Under the pieces are notes generated by a model. The model made no database searches. It was not told where the DNA came from and saw only the letters and a list, made by a program, of their open reading frames with translations. This document shows, piece after piece, positions 11,140-23,462 of a stretch of DNA of 64,000 nucleotides; within the stretch, counting starts at the first letter, position 1, and every line of letters starts with the position of its first letter. Origin of the DNA: Symbiodinium natans (Eukaryota; Sar; Dinophyceae; Suessiales; Symbiodiniaceae); NCBI GenBank assembly GCA_905221605.1, contig CAJNDS010002199.1:321001-385000 (forward strand), written 5' to 3'. The translations under genes were made by a program, and so were the position numbers.

Positions 11140-14100
11140 GAAGGCGTATGAGAACACAAACTTTGAAGGCGCGCAGCGACAGACACTTGACGTCAACAGT
11201 TTTTGTTCAGACACTTTTCTGAGGAAGTTTCAACTGAACTCTGCGCTTTCAAATGAAAGGCATCCATTTTGGCACTTTCAACTTGATGTCTTCGCTGAAA
11301 AACAAAGCACTTTGAACTCAAACGTGCGTTTTTGTTGACAAAAGGCATCCACTTAAGCGTTTCAGTTTTTGTCTGTCACATGCGCGTTGCACCTGACATC
11401 TGTGTTGTTTCACACTTGACATGTGGACACGTGACGCAATAGCCTGACTTGACATCCATTCGTCCTGGATCGCATGCAGCGGTGGCAGGAGGGAGACCAG
11501 GTCACGTTATGGGACACGCGCTCGAAGCACTGCCAGCGGGGTTCTTCAGCGCCTGTGCCTGCGCCTGCTTGCTGGTGGACATGAAGCCTTCCTCCCACAC
11601 CTCACTGCCGTCGTCAGTGTTTTTGGCCTATTGTTGTGGGCGAGCCCCTGCGTCGGCTTGCCTGATGAGTCTGGTTTGTGATGAGGAATGCGCTTATATC
11701 TGGCCAGCTCCAGTTGGTGTCGCGGTGCCGAGAAAACGGCCCACGCTCTGCGTACTTGGACTGACCCCCGGCAGCGCATTCGGCTCCAGTTTGCTCGCGC
11801 CCCGGTCTCGTGCTTTGGTGTTCAGCAGAGCGACCCTCTGGGGGCGCTGCTGTTCGCGGCCGTTCTTGACATTTGAGAAAGAGAGTAGGAATTATATTCA
11901 AATTGGCCCAGGAATCCCGTATAACTTCGGACATGAATCCAGAAATCCCACTAGCTCTACACGCAACACTTGGTTTCTCGAGACGCAAATGGCACCGTGC
12001 CATGCATTGCGGGCGCCAGCTATGCATCTCAGAAAATGCAACATTGCATGACAGACGACGTGCTCCCATCGTTTAGTTTTAAGTTCCAAGCGTCGCCGAA
12101 AAACTTGCACTCGCAACAACTCTCAGCATAGTGCTGTCGACAGAATTCAATGAGGGTTTGCGCAACTACTTAGACAGGAAGGCAAAGGCTGCATTTCGAC
12201 ATTCCACAGAAATCTGTCGTCTAATCCTGCATGATGTTTCGATTGCCAGGCGGGATTTTCTGCTTGCTGTGGTCAGGACTGTTGACACACCTCACACTCA
12301 TGTTCGTCTTGAATGCCCAACCGTGGAAGGACATTTCCCCTCAAGCCCAAGGATCTTGCAGCGGGAGTTCGCAAAGCTGAGTATCAGGAGACAGCCGTGG
12401 TTGCAAGGGCACGGGCAATGTCTGCGCAGCTGCTGCAGGAATGCTTGGAGCGTGTTCAACGGATCATGATCAGCTCGCGAACATTTTCTGAGGTTTCAGG
12501 CTGGAGCAGTGTGTATCCTTGTACAGTCGAAAGGGAAGTTAGCATGGTTAGCATCTTGCACTTTTGTGTGCCGTTTCAGATGGGGTGACAAAATTCACAC
12601 CATCCACGATACCTTCGGAAGGCGACAGGGTGCTGCTGGCACGACTGGGTGAGTGCAGGAGAGTGAAAATGCAAAAGCCACCACACACCGTAGTCTTGTG
12701 CTAAGTTGCACCGTGAGCCAGGTGGAATGTGTGGGCGACGAGCATTTGAAGCTTCTGCTTCTCAGCTGCGTTCATCGACTTGCCGAGGCTTTGCAGAGAC
12801 ACTGCAGCTTTTTTTCCTTCACCCTGGCCCTCCCGGGCCCTCCGGTGGAAAATCTGCACTCTGTGCCAAGCAGTTGAAGTTTTATTGTCGATGCCAGCCC
12901 GATGATCCCGCGATGTCGCTCTTTTGTTTATTGTAATTTCTCTTGTTAGCACTTGGGCTGGACGTGCTTTGGATCCTTTTGCACAGCATGTTTTCTTAAG
13001 GTCTCATTTTTGAAATTCTGAGGTGTCCCATCACGCTCACGCGACCGGCTACTTTGCCAGTCAGAGGCCTCGGCTGTGTTAGGCCTCCTAACTTTTGAGC
13101 AGGTTTCGTTGGCCCGAGCTTACGCGTGTTTTTGTAGTGTAAGCCATCGCAAGCCTGCTTAGAAGGTGAGCAGTATTTCATGGTCAAAGCTTTAGCCATC
13201 TTACCCTAGGGCCTAGATCTTGCAAGCGCACAGGCACAGGATGCCGGCATCTCCAGCCGCACCCTCAGAGCCGCATGGTCCATGTCGATGTCCACGGATG
13301 TCCACGGTCCAGGGCGGTTTATGGCGGTTTCTTGCGTGGACAGTTGTGGACCTTCGGTGAGGTGCCTGGACTTGGACGCGTACCTGATATCCAATTTTCG
13401 GATGAAAGCATTCAACAGCCGCTGGCGCTGCCCAACCTGTAGCTTGGAACTCAGGCCAGAGCCAAGTTTTGCTTCATGATCTTCATGGCAGAAGCACTTT
13501 CGCATTTGCCTCATTTGCCCGTCCAAGTTTGCAAGATGCAGGCCGGGCGATCTTGTCGTCGACTCCTTTGTGCAGAACCTGCTTACGCAAACCACAGACC
13601 AGACGGAAGAGGACTTCGCTTTTGTCAAGTTCCAGATGCCTGTTGCTGCAAGCCCTCTTGCTCGCAGGTCTTGGTTCTGCCTGATGGAAGCTGGCGCTTC
13701 TGTGATCCAGTGCCCCAACGCGCAGCTCTCAGAAGCCCATGTGCCCTGCAGCAGCACAAGGCCGCAAGGCAGTACAGCGCCAACAGCGCTGCGGCCCATC
13801 GCCGACGCGCGATGCTGCCAAGGTGACCCGTCGCCGTCACCAGACACATGGCCGCCATGGCCCACAAGCCGACAGGTGGGGGGGGGTGGCCTTGAATTGA
13901 TTTGAGCCACCTCGGGCCTCATCGATGCCGAACCTCATCTTCACAATACCTCACGCTCCTTTTAAGTCGTGTCTTCCGTGTATTGACAGCCAGGCAGACC
14001 ACACCGACGCCGCGAAGGCCGCTGCAAACGTGGGCTGGAGACGAATGGAAGCGATGAAGCATAATTGAGTTCAGTGCCAAGCGGCAAAGTACCCACTTGT

Positions 14101-14340
14101 AGAGGCTATGAAGACCGCAGGAGCATGCAGGAGTATGTGTTTCGCAACATTCGTAACGTGCGGGGAAGGCACGTCGTCGGCAGAAGCGCTTGGAGTCTCG
14201 GAAGCAAGGCCTGGCTGGCAAAATTGAGATGTAGGACATTTTAGGGCACAATTCGCATCGGCTGGGTGTGTCGAGTCCATCCTCAGTCCTTTGACCAAGC
14301 ATGCTTGGCACAGGAGAGCGCAAGCAAGCTGCCAGCGCCT
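11140..14340. other. Intergenic or intronic DNA with weak exon-like fragments
   Basis: Fragments that could be exons include ~12362-12480 (KAEYQETAVVARARAMSAQL then LQECLERV, helical, after a CAG) and ~13570-13680 (TTDQTEEDFAFVKFQMPVAA). Neither has matching neighbours in a consistent phase and no family is recognised. A G run at 13878-13886 and a Gly-codon-like G run at 14430 are low complexity. Confidence 0.3.
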
Positions 14341-14400
14341 CAGAATGTCTCAGCATGTTTCAGAATGTCTCAAAATGTCTCAGAAAATCTCAAAACGTGC
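14341..14400. repeat. 10-bp tandem repeat, six copies
   Basis: Six consecutive decamers follow the pattern CA(G/A)(A/C)ATGTCT with one to four changes each: CAGAATGTCT, CAGCATGTTT, CAGAATGTCT, CAAAATGTCT, CAGAAAATCT, CAAAACGTGC. Confidence 0.85.
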
Positions 14401-15161
14401 ACAGTTTGCTTTCTAGAGCCGCATGCATGGGCGGGGGGGGCCTCCGCCCCCCACCCCCTTGATTATTATGGGGCTGGGTGGCCGGGGTTGGGATTCTACC
14501 GGCAATTTGTTGTGGAATGAGTTCCCTCCGGACCGCCTCTCGCCTCCCATCACGAGAGACCCCAGAGACCCCGGGCGCACAATAGGGCTGCAAGGACCAT
14601 GGTTTAAAAGCAGTGAAAGGAAAGGCTTCATGGGCTTCATGAAGCAACATGCAGTGCCACAAATAGATCGCTGACTCGAGTGGAGGCGGCGTTGGGAAAT
14701 CAGTTCTTCTGGGCGTCGCACGGCCACAGAAGAAATGCAGAGGCAAAACCAGGCAATCGTCCAGCAAACGGTTCAGGCACCACGAGAAGGCTGAGAGTTG
14801 ACAGGGTATCTAATTGGCAATTTTGCCAAATACGAGATGCAACGAAATGTGTAATGCATCTGCGTATTCTTTGCGCGCATGTTGAAAAACATGATGCTTG
14901 CAGACATCTGCAGACGCAGCTTGCGGATTGGCTTCGGGTGGGATTCGGAAATGCTTTTTGCCGGCGTGGTGCCTGTAACAAGTCTTTCGGACTGATGCGC
15001 CGCAATGGGGTTGCTGATGTTGGTGGCATGTTGCAGGGAGTGCCTCAGGGCACCCACCCAGAGTCATGGTCCTCTGACTTTCAAGGTGCGTCCCAGAAGG
15101 CAGAAGTTGCGCAAAGCGCCTGTAGCAGGACTTGCTGGGAGTCTAAAGACAGTGGCAAATC

Positions 15162-16478
15162 ATGATGGACAAAAGAAGAGTTGGCTCAAAGGACCCGTCA
15201 ACAGACCTCGTCGTGCTCCTGCTCGCGTTCCTGTTCGTGGGCAAGGTCGGCTTCGTCGAATATTTGGGCGTGAAATGGCTCTACGTACCTGCTGGTTCTT
15301 AGAGCTTCCGGAGTAGTACACTGCAGCAACGTGTGCTTGGCTTCAGGAGCCCAGAAGAAGCTGACGACAAATCAGGCCGCTGCCAGTCCCAAGACAACAA
15401 CTTTTTTGTGCCGCGGGCGACACATCAGGGGTACCTTCTAAGCATACTGCGAAGCCCACAACATCAGGCAAGGGCTGGAGTCCGATTCGAAAGACGTCCA
15501 GTTCGAACTGCTGCCGCCAGACGGGCTGCAGTGATTGCAGCTGGACCCAACAGGAGTGTCGGTCACGATCCCAGCCTTTTGTGCAAGACCTGCGCAGAGC
15601 CGCTATGGGCCATGATTGGTTCTCAGCCAGGATCAGCATGATCAGCACTACTGCAGGATAATGAGGACTGTTTCACATTGACATGGCAACTTCTGCCCGC
15701 GGGCAACAGAACTGCACAATGAACTGCACATGTGGTTCAGTATCCAGTTTTAGTTAGTCAGCACGGAAGAGGAACGAAGAAAATCTTGCCCAGGTGTCGA
15801 CTCAGATGCTTCGCCTGAGATGGTGTCTGATTCTGACGTGGATGGCGAGCAAAGGCAGAAACCCAAAAAGACACTGCAGGGTGCGGGAACTGGCTGCTGT
15901 ATTGTGCTGTGCCCTGCATTGCTTGCCTTCCATGTATCCATGTATGTGTCTACTACTATGGGAAGAGGTGAGGGTCTGGTGAAGTGGACTTGGGCTTGCT
16001 CAAAACTTAGGTCATTATAGCACTGCAGTTGTCGCAGCAATTGCCGCTGCGTTTGTCTTCAAAACTCTTCAAACAGAGTGTCGTGTCATTCGTGTGGATG
16101 AAACTAGAGGGTGGAGTCTCCCTCGAAGTCCGAAGAGAACGACACTTGACACTCCAGTGGTACAGAATGGGGGACCCCTAGGAAACGTAGGGGCGTCTAA
16201 AGCAATTTCAGCAACTCTTAAACTTGACCTCTTCCATCTACTCACTATACTTGCAGGTGCTCCTGCTGTTTGCATGTACGCAAGAGCATGCAACTAGCTT
16301 AGGCATTCAGGGCATCACGCTTGCCAGAATGTTGGGTTGGGTCACCACCGCAATCTTGCTAGACATTGTTCGACTCCCTACATGTCTACAGTCTTTCGGC
16401 ACGATTTGGTTCTTGCTTTCTGGCTGCTTTCTTGACGCCCTTGCAACTCGCAGCCTAGCAGCTGCACAAGGCATCTAG
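15162..16478 (+). CDS. Small multi-pass membrane protein, four-exon gene, family unknown
   Basis: I join exons 15162-15294, 15794-15880, 16029-16194 and 16256-16478. Each junction has GT...AG and compatible phase, and the lengths (133+87+166+223 = 609) give 202 residues ending in TAG. It starts MMDKRRVGSKDPS, then a hydrophobic helix DLVVLLLAFLFVGKVGFVEY. Exon 2 encodes an acidic linker VDSDASPEMVSDSDVDGEQ. Exon 3 opens with VVAAIAAAFVFK. The last exon carries VLLLFAC, WVTTAILLDIV and FGTIWFLLSGCFLDALATR. That suggests four or five membrane segments with a charged loop after the first. Introns are 499, 148 and 61 nt; the last is very short. Further 5' exons are possible. I recognise no family. 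Phase agreement at all three junctions is the main evidence. Confidence 0.6.
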
Positions 16479-18352
16479 GATGAGACCAAGTGCAGCTGTC
16501 GACAGCAGAAGCATGGTCCCCCCTGGTCCCTGTCACTGCAGCACCCCAAGAAACACTTCGAATCCGTCGAACCCTTTGGAGCTCACTTTGCTTCCGAGAC
16601 ATGGAAAGAACATGCCTCGGCAAGGGGCACGAAAGAAACAACGGCAACGAGCTGTCGGGAAGGCAACTTGACGCAGTTCTAAAACCATAGGGTGACATGA
16701 GGTCAGCAAAGGTTTGGAAAGTTCGAGCTGTTCTGGATGATTGACCTAGGCCTCGCAATTTGGGGCCAAGAAGCTGTCGCAAGCATCAGAAGGCCAAGGC
16801 GTCGGACTAGGTCCACGGCACTCGGTACCTGATGTCTTTGCCAGTTGCGCAGGCAAAAAGCCAATAAGCCGATCTGAACGCGTGGGCCCTGCAGTGGATA
16901 TCGAGGCAAAGACCGGAGTTCTTTTCGGACTCTGTAGCAGCAAGCCAGTATACTGGCGCGCGGGATCGCGCGGGCATATGCCAGGCGGCACTTTCAGGGA
17001 ATGGCAAGCATTGCGAGAAACTCTTCGAGTTGGGCTCTCAGTGTTCACGGCTCACGGAATCACGCGGGGATCCGGAGCCCAAATCTGGGTCAGTCTTGGA
17101 TTCGCGGGCGAGGCTTGCCAACCGTCCTGCCATTCGCGTTGCGGTGGCTGGATCATTTGTGGAGGAGGGTTGCCGAGCTTTGATGCAGTGTGCCTTGTTC
17201 TGGGCATGACGCTGGATGCTGTGTTTCAGAAATAGATGAGCAGGTTTGCCAGGATCGATCTACGCAGGAACACAGCGGCGGAGTTGTGATGGGCTGAGAC
17301 GGGCTGAGAGCGACATGATCCGGGAAGCGTGATATGTTCTTCCGTACATGGCAAAACTCATGGTAAGGCTTTCATGTATGTTGATATATGTTCATGCACG
17401 GTCGCTGGCAATGAACTCCGCCTTGCTGTCTGACGCATTGTCTGTCCTTGAAGACTTTGAAAACACATTGATTGCCCTCTTCACCGCACATCAAACCATT
17501 GCTTGGAGAGCAGCCGCGTCAGTTGAATAAATGGGGCAAGCTCGCTTGGTCTCCCTTGTCTTGATTATCCAACTGAGTAGCAACTATAACTACAAAAGCA
17601 ACGACCAAGTTCAAAACTAGGGTCAAGAAGCAATCCCGCCTTTAAATGCATTTCAGATACTTCAGCCTTCGAAGCCGGTTTCAGAGTTTCGAACGTGCAT
17701 TGTATCATGTTTTATTGTCGCCACCCCAACGCTGCGGCGACACCGTGTTGGCAAAGCTTGGGTCGACCAAACAAGTTTTGCGGTGTCTTCTTCCGTCGGG
17801 AGTCCGAAGTTTCATAGATGGAGTTATGCACGTCAGGCTCTCATGCTAGCTCTCATCGTTTGATGTATGTGTGAGGTGTGGGAGACGGCTTTCTTCCTTC
17901 TGCGATATTTGCAGAAAGCTGTCGTCCCAGGCAGGGTGGCTTGCATGCTCATTGAGCATCATGTTTCCTTGCCAGCATCAATTCATGAACGTTGCAGATC
18001 TCGTCAAGTCTGGCAGCATGTTTCATGTGACCTAACCGTTTTGCCGTAATCGTTTGCAACTGCGGCTTTGCGACGAACTGGGCTTGGCCGACGAAGCCCT
18101 GGCACCTCCTGTCTTTGAACCTTGTCTGCTTCCTAAGTTCCTCCTCCAACATTGAATGTGGAGTGTGCAAAATTTCGGTTGAGAGTATTCAGACCGAGCA
18201 CGGGAGGGCTGCTTGTCTGTAGATTTTAGGTTCACGGCGAATTGTGGCGAATTCTGCTCATGAACCCTCGAGAGTCTCGAAAGTCTCGAAAGATCTTGAC
18301 AGGCATGCGGCAAAGAACCGCGCGACGCCTCCGCGCTGTTGAGCCCCGTGCT

Positions 18353-18375
18353 GAGAGAGAGAGAGAGAGAGAGAG
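18353..18375. repeat. GA dinucleotide microsatellite
   Basis: About eleven uninterrupted GA units. Confidence 0.95.
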
Positions 18376-18739
18376 CATCTGAGCTGCTCCACGGCTATGT
18401 GTTTGTGCAACCGGTTGCAAAAGCATTAAGCATTAAGCCTTAAGCGATGGCAAAAAGCAGAAGCCTTTAGAAGCTTCCTGTGGTGCTTTCTGACATGCGA
18501 TTTGTTGCAGGCTTGGAGCAGGGTGCGGTCTGCTCGGTTTGGGACTTTCTCGGCTTGGATGTGAGGCAGGAAATCGGATAACCGATTCACTCATAAGAAG
18601 ACATACTGATGAAGATGCATAATTAGTCAGTAAGCTGTGGTCCATACTTGTGAAAGGTCGTGCTTACAGAGCAGAACGTTGCCATGGACAACTTGATGCG
18701 GAACGTGGAGGCATGTCTCGCAAGGGAGTGCGGGGAGTT

Positions 18740-18834
18740 GCCCCTCCCCCTTCCCCCCTCCCCCTCCCCACCCTGCCCCCTCCCTCCTCCTCCTCCCCCA
18801 TACCTCCTCCTTCCCCTACGCCTTCCCCTCATTC
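18740..18834. repeat. C-rich polypyrimidine tract
   Basis: Nearly pure C/T for about 90 bases with many CCCTCC words. It could form triplex or i-motif structures, or act as a very long polypyrimidine tract before an acceptor. Confidence 0.85.
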
Positions 18835-20002
18835 CTTCCAGACAGTGAATAGATCGCCGCCGTACGACTTTTGATCCCCGCGAAAAGATGTGAGAATCGG
18901 CTCCGGCCCGGGGAAAGGGATGATTGTTTCAGGGGGGTCTGTTGTTGACGGTTGACTGTGACAAACCGAGCACTAGTACCATTTTTCTGATAACAACGTT
19001 CCAATGTCGCATAAACACGCGCCGAAGATGCCCCTTTGTAGCTGGCAAGGGCAAATCATGTGGCAGGGGCAGCATGTCTGAGCTTTGAGAGCTAGGGAAG
19101 GTGAGAGTCTAGCGGACCGAAATCGAAGGAAACATTGACTAGAATGCGCTGGGGCCTAGGTTTGGGAGACATGAGGGCGGTCGAGGTCCAGACATCAAGG
19201 AAGCACCGGCAACAGGTCTGTTTTTGGAGCTTCAGCCAGTTCTTGTCTCGACGGACGTCTTTGGGTCCGTGGCCCAGGGCCCGCACTCGCTCCTTCCTAT
19301 ACATGGCCAACACGTGCAAAATTGTTCCGTGCCCTGGCTTTCCACGGAGACGCTGTGTCGCGAGCACGGAAATGTCTATGGTCTTCGGGGATGATCTCCC
19401 CAGCACTGGTAACACGGACGGAATCATCGTGCGGGCATGGATGCTCAGGCCAATCGCACGCACTGGTGGAAAACGTGGCAGGCGCGTGCTTTTCTATGTG
19501 CACCTCCCTGAAAACACTGTAAATACCGATGTGGCCGCGGCGTCGCCGGCGCGTGTTCACGTGCCGTTGGTACCGATAACAGAGGGGCGAAAGGGGAGGG
19601 AAGTGGGAGGTTCGGGAGTTTCAAGGTGCAGAGGAAGTTCGAGTGTGTTTCGAACGGGTAGAAGGGCCGCACACGATGCACACGTGTGTAGATGTAGCAG
19701 GGAGTGATGCGCGTGTACTTCCCAAACATGGGACGTTGCTAAACGTGATTCGCCGAACGTTTACACTGACCAGAAAACTGTCCAGACGCCGGGCGATATT
19801 GTTGAGTGCAGCAATCTGAACCAAATAAACCACGTGCATGTAAGAATTAACAAAGAACGGGGGGGCCAGCACGGTTTAGCGGCCAGCGGTAAGGAGTGAA
19901 GCCGAGCAGCCTAGCGTAAAATGCTGAAAATAGAGGCCTCACCAAGACTGAAAACCCAGGAATGCCCGAAGCAGCGAGTCTACACACCACAGGGACAATG
20001 CA

Positions 20003-20067
20003 GGCTACTGCTGCTACTACTACTAGTACTACTACTACTACTGCTACTACTACTACTACTACTACTT

Positions 20068-20129
<62 letters not shown>

Positions 20130-20130
20130 G
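20003..20130. repeat. CTA triplet microsatellite
   Basis: About 40 CTA units with a few CTG, GTA and TTC interruptions. On the complementary strand this is TAG, the same triplet as the AGT array at the window start. Confidence 0.97.
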
Positions 20131-20453
20131 CTACTGGGAGAGCAACAGCTAAAGAGACCACCGGGCGTTCAAAGTTCTGCCTGTTGCTACCTGCAGTTGT
20201 GTTTTGGCAAGTTTATGCAGTGGCGAGTAATGCGAACACGAAGAATGATGAGAAGTGCGTGTGCCTCTGAAGCCCCTTTGAATTTGTTCTGAGGTTGGGT
20301 TTGCTGACGTACACGGGGGTTGTATCAAAACGTAAATGTGCCCTAAACCAAATTACACAAAGCAAACATGTAATGGAAGATGATGAGAATGAAAATATCA
20401 CCAGCGTTCAGGCTGCAAACAGGAGCCTGCAAGGAGACCATGTTCCTGCGCAG

Positions 20454-20697
20454 GCTCAGCATGGAAGTGTGCCAATGTGTCGGCAAATGTTGGCAAGCAT
20501 CGGCGGTGGCTCGCGCTGGGAGAGGCCATGGAGCTCGAGTGGGGCAAGGAGGCAGACCTGTCAGCTGTGAGAAGCACAGGCGCCAATTTGATGAGTGCAA
20601 AGCACCGAAAACACAGTTAAAACAGTGTTCAATCCTTTCCAGGATCCTTTGACCTCGTCGTCGGCTCGGACATTGTCTTTGCCACGCGCCTTGTTCA
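20454..20697 (+). CDS. METTL21/FAM86-type protein methyltransferase, two central exons
   Basis: Two fragments fit the core of class I lysine methyltransferases. The first (about 20454-20564) reads CANVSANVGKHRR then ALGEAMELEWGKEADLS, matching the family pattern of an N..N helix start followed by a strand ending in L-WG. The second (20643-20697) reads SFDLVVGSDIVFATRLV, matching the FDLIVGSDIxY segment. Joined, the spacing from WG to FDL is what the family shows. The implied ~78-nt intron has AG at its end but no GT or GC at its start, so the junction is unresolved. I did not find the GxGxG motif exon upstream or the C-terminal exons with confidence. It would methylate a protein lysine using S-adenosylmethionine. 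Confidence 0.5.
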
Positions 20698-21103
20698 GTG
20701 CGGCCCTCACAAGCAAAAGAGCTCGCCAGTATGTTGTTTCCGAGCTCACACAGGCCCTTGATCTTGACTATCCTGGCACTTCTGCAGGCCTGTGATATCC
20801 CTTGACGCTTGATGCCCGTCATTCGCATGGCACGGATTTGATTTTCTGGGCCTGGCAGGGATCCTCGAATGCAGCATGTTGGCTCTGCGTCCAGAGGCTG
20901 GGTGATGACAAGAACCTGCCAGGCTTCTAGCCTTTTCTCGCTCTGGTTGAGTTGTCCTAAGGCGTGATCCAGATGCGCATGCCTTGCTGTTGGTGGAGGC
21001 CTGTTGGAGACAATGCAGCCTTGCTGTCGCAGCGTGAGTATTGAGACATGTTTTGGCACTCAGGCTGCCAAGCACTTCAATGTCAACGAGCTCTCTTTTG
21101 CAG

Positions 21104-21169
21104 GCTCGTGTGTTGTACAGCGAACATCAGATCAAGTTGCTGCACAAGCTGTCACGCAGTGTCGGGCAG
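21104..21169 (+). CDS. Short exon, possibly part of the methyltransferase gene
   Basis: A 66-nt exon between CTCTCTTTTGCAG and CAG|GTTGCG, phase 0 at both ends. It reads ARVLYSEHQIKLLHKLSRSV then GQ, helical and basic. Splice signals are good. Membership of the upstream gene is only inferred from proximity. Confidence 0.4.
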
Positions 21170-21385
21170 GTTGCGATGGTTTAGAAGCGGCCTGCGAGCT
21201 TGAGCAATTTGGTGGCACCGTGCGTAGCAGCACGCTTTCGTCGAGTTTTTTTTCACAAAGTATGTGTGCCCCGTCAACCTGAAGTCAACTCTGATGTCAA
21301 CTCTTCGACGGTTAGCTTCTTTGACTTAAGGTGTATCCTGCTGTGCTTCACGCTCTCGAACGACCGGGAGCGCCTGGTTGACAAC

Positions 21386-21622
21386 ATGCCAACGCAGTCT
21401 GAACGAGAGCGAAGAGGCGCCGACGAACCGATACAGAACGATGGCACAGGAAGCGTGGCAAGCGTGGCAAGCGTGAAGCGGGGCTCGCCTGTGAGTAAGC
21501 AGCCTCTGCGGAAGACCAGCGACGCTAGAAAACGCCGGAGACATTCCACGCAGAAAAGGTCAAACAACCTTTACTCGGGGCAGAGGAGGGTCGGTCAGTG
21601 GACATTTTATTCCCTATGGTAA
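21386..21622 (+). CDS. Basic, Ser-rich N-terminal coding segment with nuclear-localisation-like motif
   Basis: From the ATG at 21386 the frame reads MPTQSERERRGADEPIQNDG, then GSVASVASVKRGSP and KTSDARKRRRHSTQKRS. The RKRRRH cluster resembles a nuclear localisation signal. The frame stops at 21622, but the last ~20 codons look non-coding and an exon end near 21560 is likely. No family recognised. Confidence 0.35.
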   Translation: MPTQSERERRGADEPIQNDGTGSVASVASVKRGSPVSKQPLRKTSDARKRRRHSTQKRSNNLYSGQRRVGQWTFYSLW

Positions 21623-22784
21623 TCCTACAGGATCCCGAATTGAAGACCACGTTGTCGAGGTTATGTGTCGTATTTAGTCGGAGTCTCATATGATCTTCCG
21701 AATCTTCTCATGCTGCCTGATGATTCTAGTGTGTGTGTGTGTGAGAGACGGTGCAGTCCGTGAAGCCAGATGAGACTCGTGAAGTTGCACCGTCTGAGAT
21801 GTAAACATTGCTTATGAGTGTTTTCAGCAGCCGCGACACTCAATTGTTACAGACCTTTCAGGAGGGGCGAGTCTTGGTTGCATTTTCGTTGTCTCTGGTT
21901 GAATGTGTTGAATGTGGCTTGGAATCTGTTGTTGTGAGTTTTGCACAGTCATCCTGTCAAGTAGGCCTTCGGCGCTGCTGCGGGATCGAGGTAGCTGATG
22001 TTGTGAGGAAGATTTGAAGAATGCCACGAGGACATGGAGCGCCTGGAGGCAGTCCCCGCGCTGTTCTCAATGCCAACCTCAAAGGTGATTTGGGAGATCG
22101 CGAACAAAGCAGGATGAGGTTCAAATGGTAGCCAGCTCTCCTCAGGTCACAGGCATTCCGATGCCACCAGCAGCATGGGCGTCTCGGCTTTTGGCCGTCT
22201 GTCACCTTGAGCCCTGGTTTCTCGATGTTTCTCACCTCTGATTTTTCTGTCTCTCAGGAGCTGGTGTCGATATGGTCAGAGGTGTGGGATGCACCACGTG
22301 CCGGGCCTGGGCTTGCACTGCTGGAAGTCTAAAAACTCCATCTTAAAATGGAACCGACGACTCCCGCGAATGCATGGTTCCTCGGGTCTGCATGCGAAAT
22401 GGCCTGCCGGTTCCAACAACTGATTTCAAGTAGGAGAGGAATCACGGGGCCAGATCTTGGCCAGCCGAAACCTGAACCGGCGAACCTGCGGTTGGTCTCT
22501 TTCCGAAAATCACGGCCTTCCTTCAACTCTTCGATGGGCCCAGATTCCGAGATTGCTTGTATAGGCATTCTGCGTTGTTTGGAGCCCGCCGTTGCTACTT
22601 TTGTGAAACTCGCTTGTTGAACGGTGTTGCAGCGGCACGACAGCCAGACCCTTGCCGTTCGAAGCCTGGCTCTTTGACTCTTTGACTCTGGCTCTGTTCC
22701 AAGGCTTTAGAGCGCATGGCCCGGCTCAGACGCGTCGGCTGAGTCGAGAGGCAAGCTCCGCAGCTCTCTCTCTCTCTCCCATAG

Positions 22785-22936
22785 ATGACCTTTACAGTGG
22801 CACCCTGCCATGCCCTAGAGAACACTTTGGCAACCCTTTCGGCGACCTGTTGGCAACCCCTGGCCAGGCTGTCATGCCCTTGCTGAAGCTGGCTGCCTCA
22901 TCCGTGGCGGTTGCTTGCTTGCACTGTGTCCGTTGA
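22785..22936 (+). CDS. Candidate exon after a CT-rich acceptor
   Basis: Preceded by an alternating CT tract (22764-22778) and CCCATAG, a textbook polypyrimidine acceptor. The frame reads DLYSGTLPCPREHFGNPFGD then LLATPGQAVMPLLKLAASSV and stops at 22936. No family recognised. Confidence 0.4.
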
Positions 22937-23462
22937 CGATGGACTCAATTTCCGCTCGACGTACCAGATGCACCCGCCCAGGCAATACAGAGACACTTGC
23001 AAGGCACCACGACGCCAACGCTGCCAACGGTGCTCAGGGGGCAGTTCAGCGTGCAGAAGGGTGACATTCGGGTATAAGTTATTTACTCAAGTTGGCGGAA
23101 CCCTCGCTTTGCTTATTTCTGTCTAATGCAAAGGGCGTATTTGTTCCCAGCAGATCGGAGGTGCCTCCGCATGGCGCCTCCAGAGAGCTTCTTGCAGTGC
23201 CCTTAGAGTGTCGAGCCTTTTGTACATCTTGTACTTCCCGGCTGCTCCTGCGTGTCCCCTGCAGAGCTGCGATGTTGCGGCACATCTTGACACAACTTGA
23301 AACACAGATGTTGACAAAGGTTACAGTTTCATTTTAGGCGGTGATCTTAGAAGCAGCCTCGTAGGTGTCTTGCACGTCTGCGAAAGCGGCAAGTTAACAA
23401 ACAACAAGAACGAATCATGCCGGATGTCGCCCATTTTCTTGCTTGACTGGGCCTGAACTCTC

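Larger units (their letters stand above)
16480..20000. other. Intergenic DNA with low-complexity tracts; no gene supported
   Basis: Open frames at 16882-17235, 17646-17849 and 19135-19707 (overlapped by 19092-19463 on the other strand) show no family and no consistent splice framing. The span contains a GA microsatellite and a pyrimidine-rich tract, listed separately. Confidence 0.35.

Noticed and set aside
11260-11280. CCATTTTGGCAC, sharing the 10-base spliced-leader core
   Set aside because: Flanking bases do not match the leader, and it lies in DNA full of similar T-rich words.
19092-19707. Overlapping open frames on both strands near 19.1-19.7 kb
   Set aside because: Neither strand shows a domain, and both stay open because of local stop depletion.
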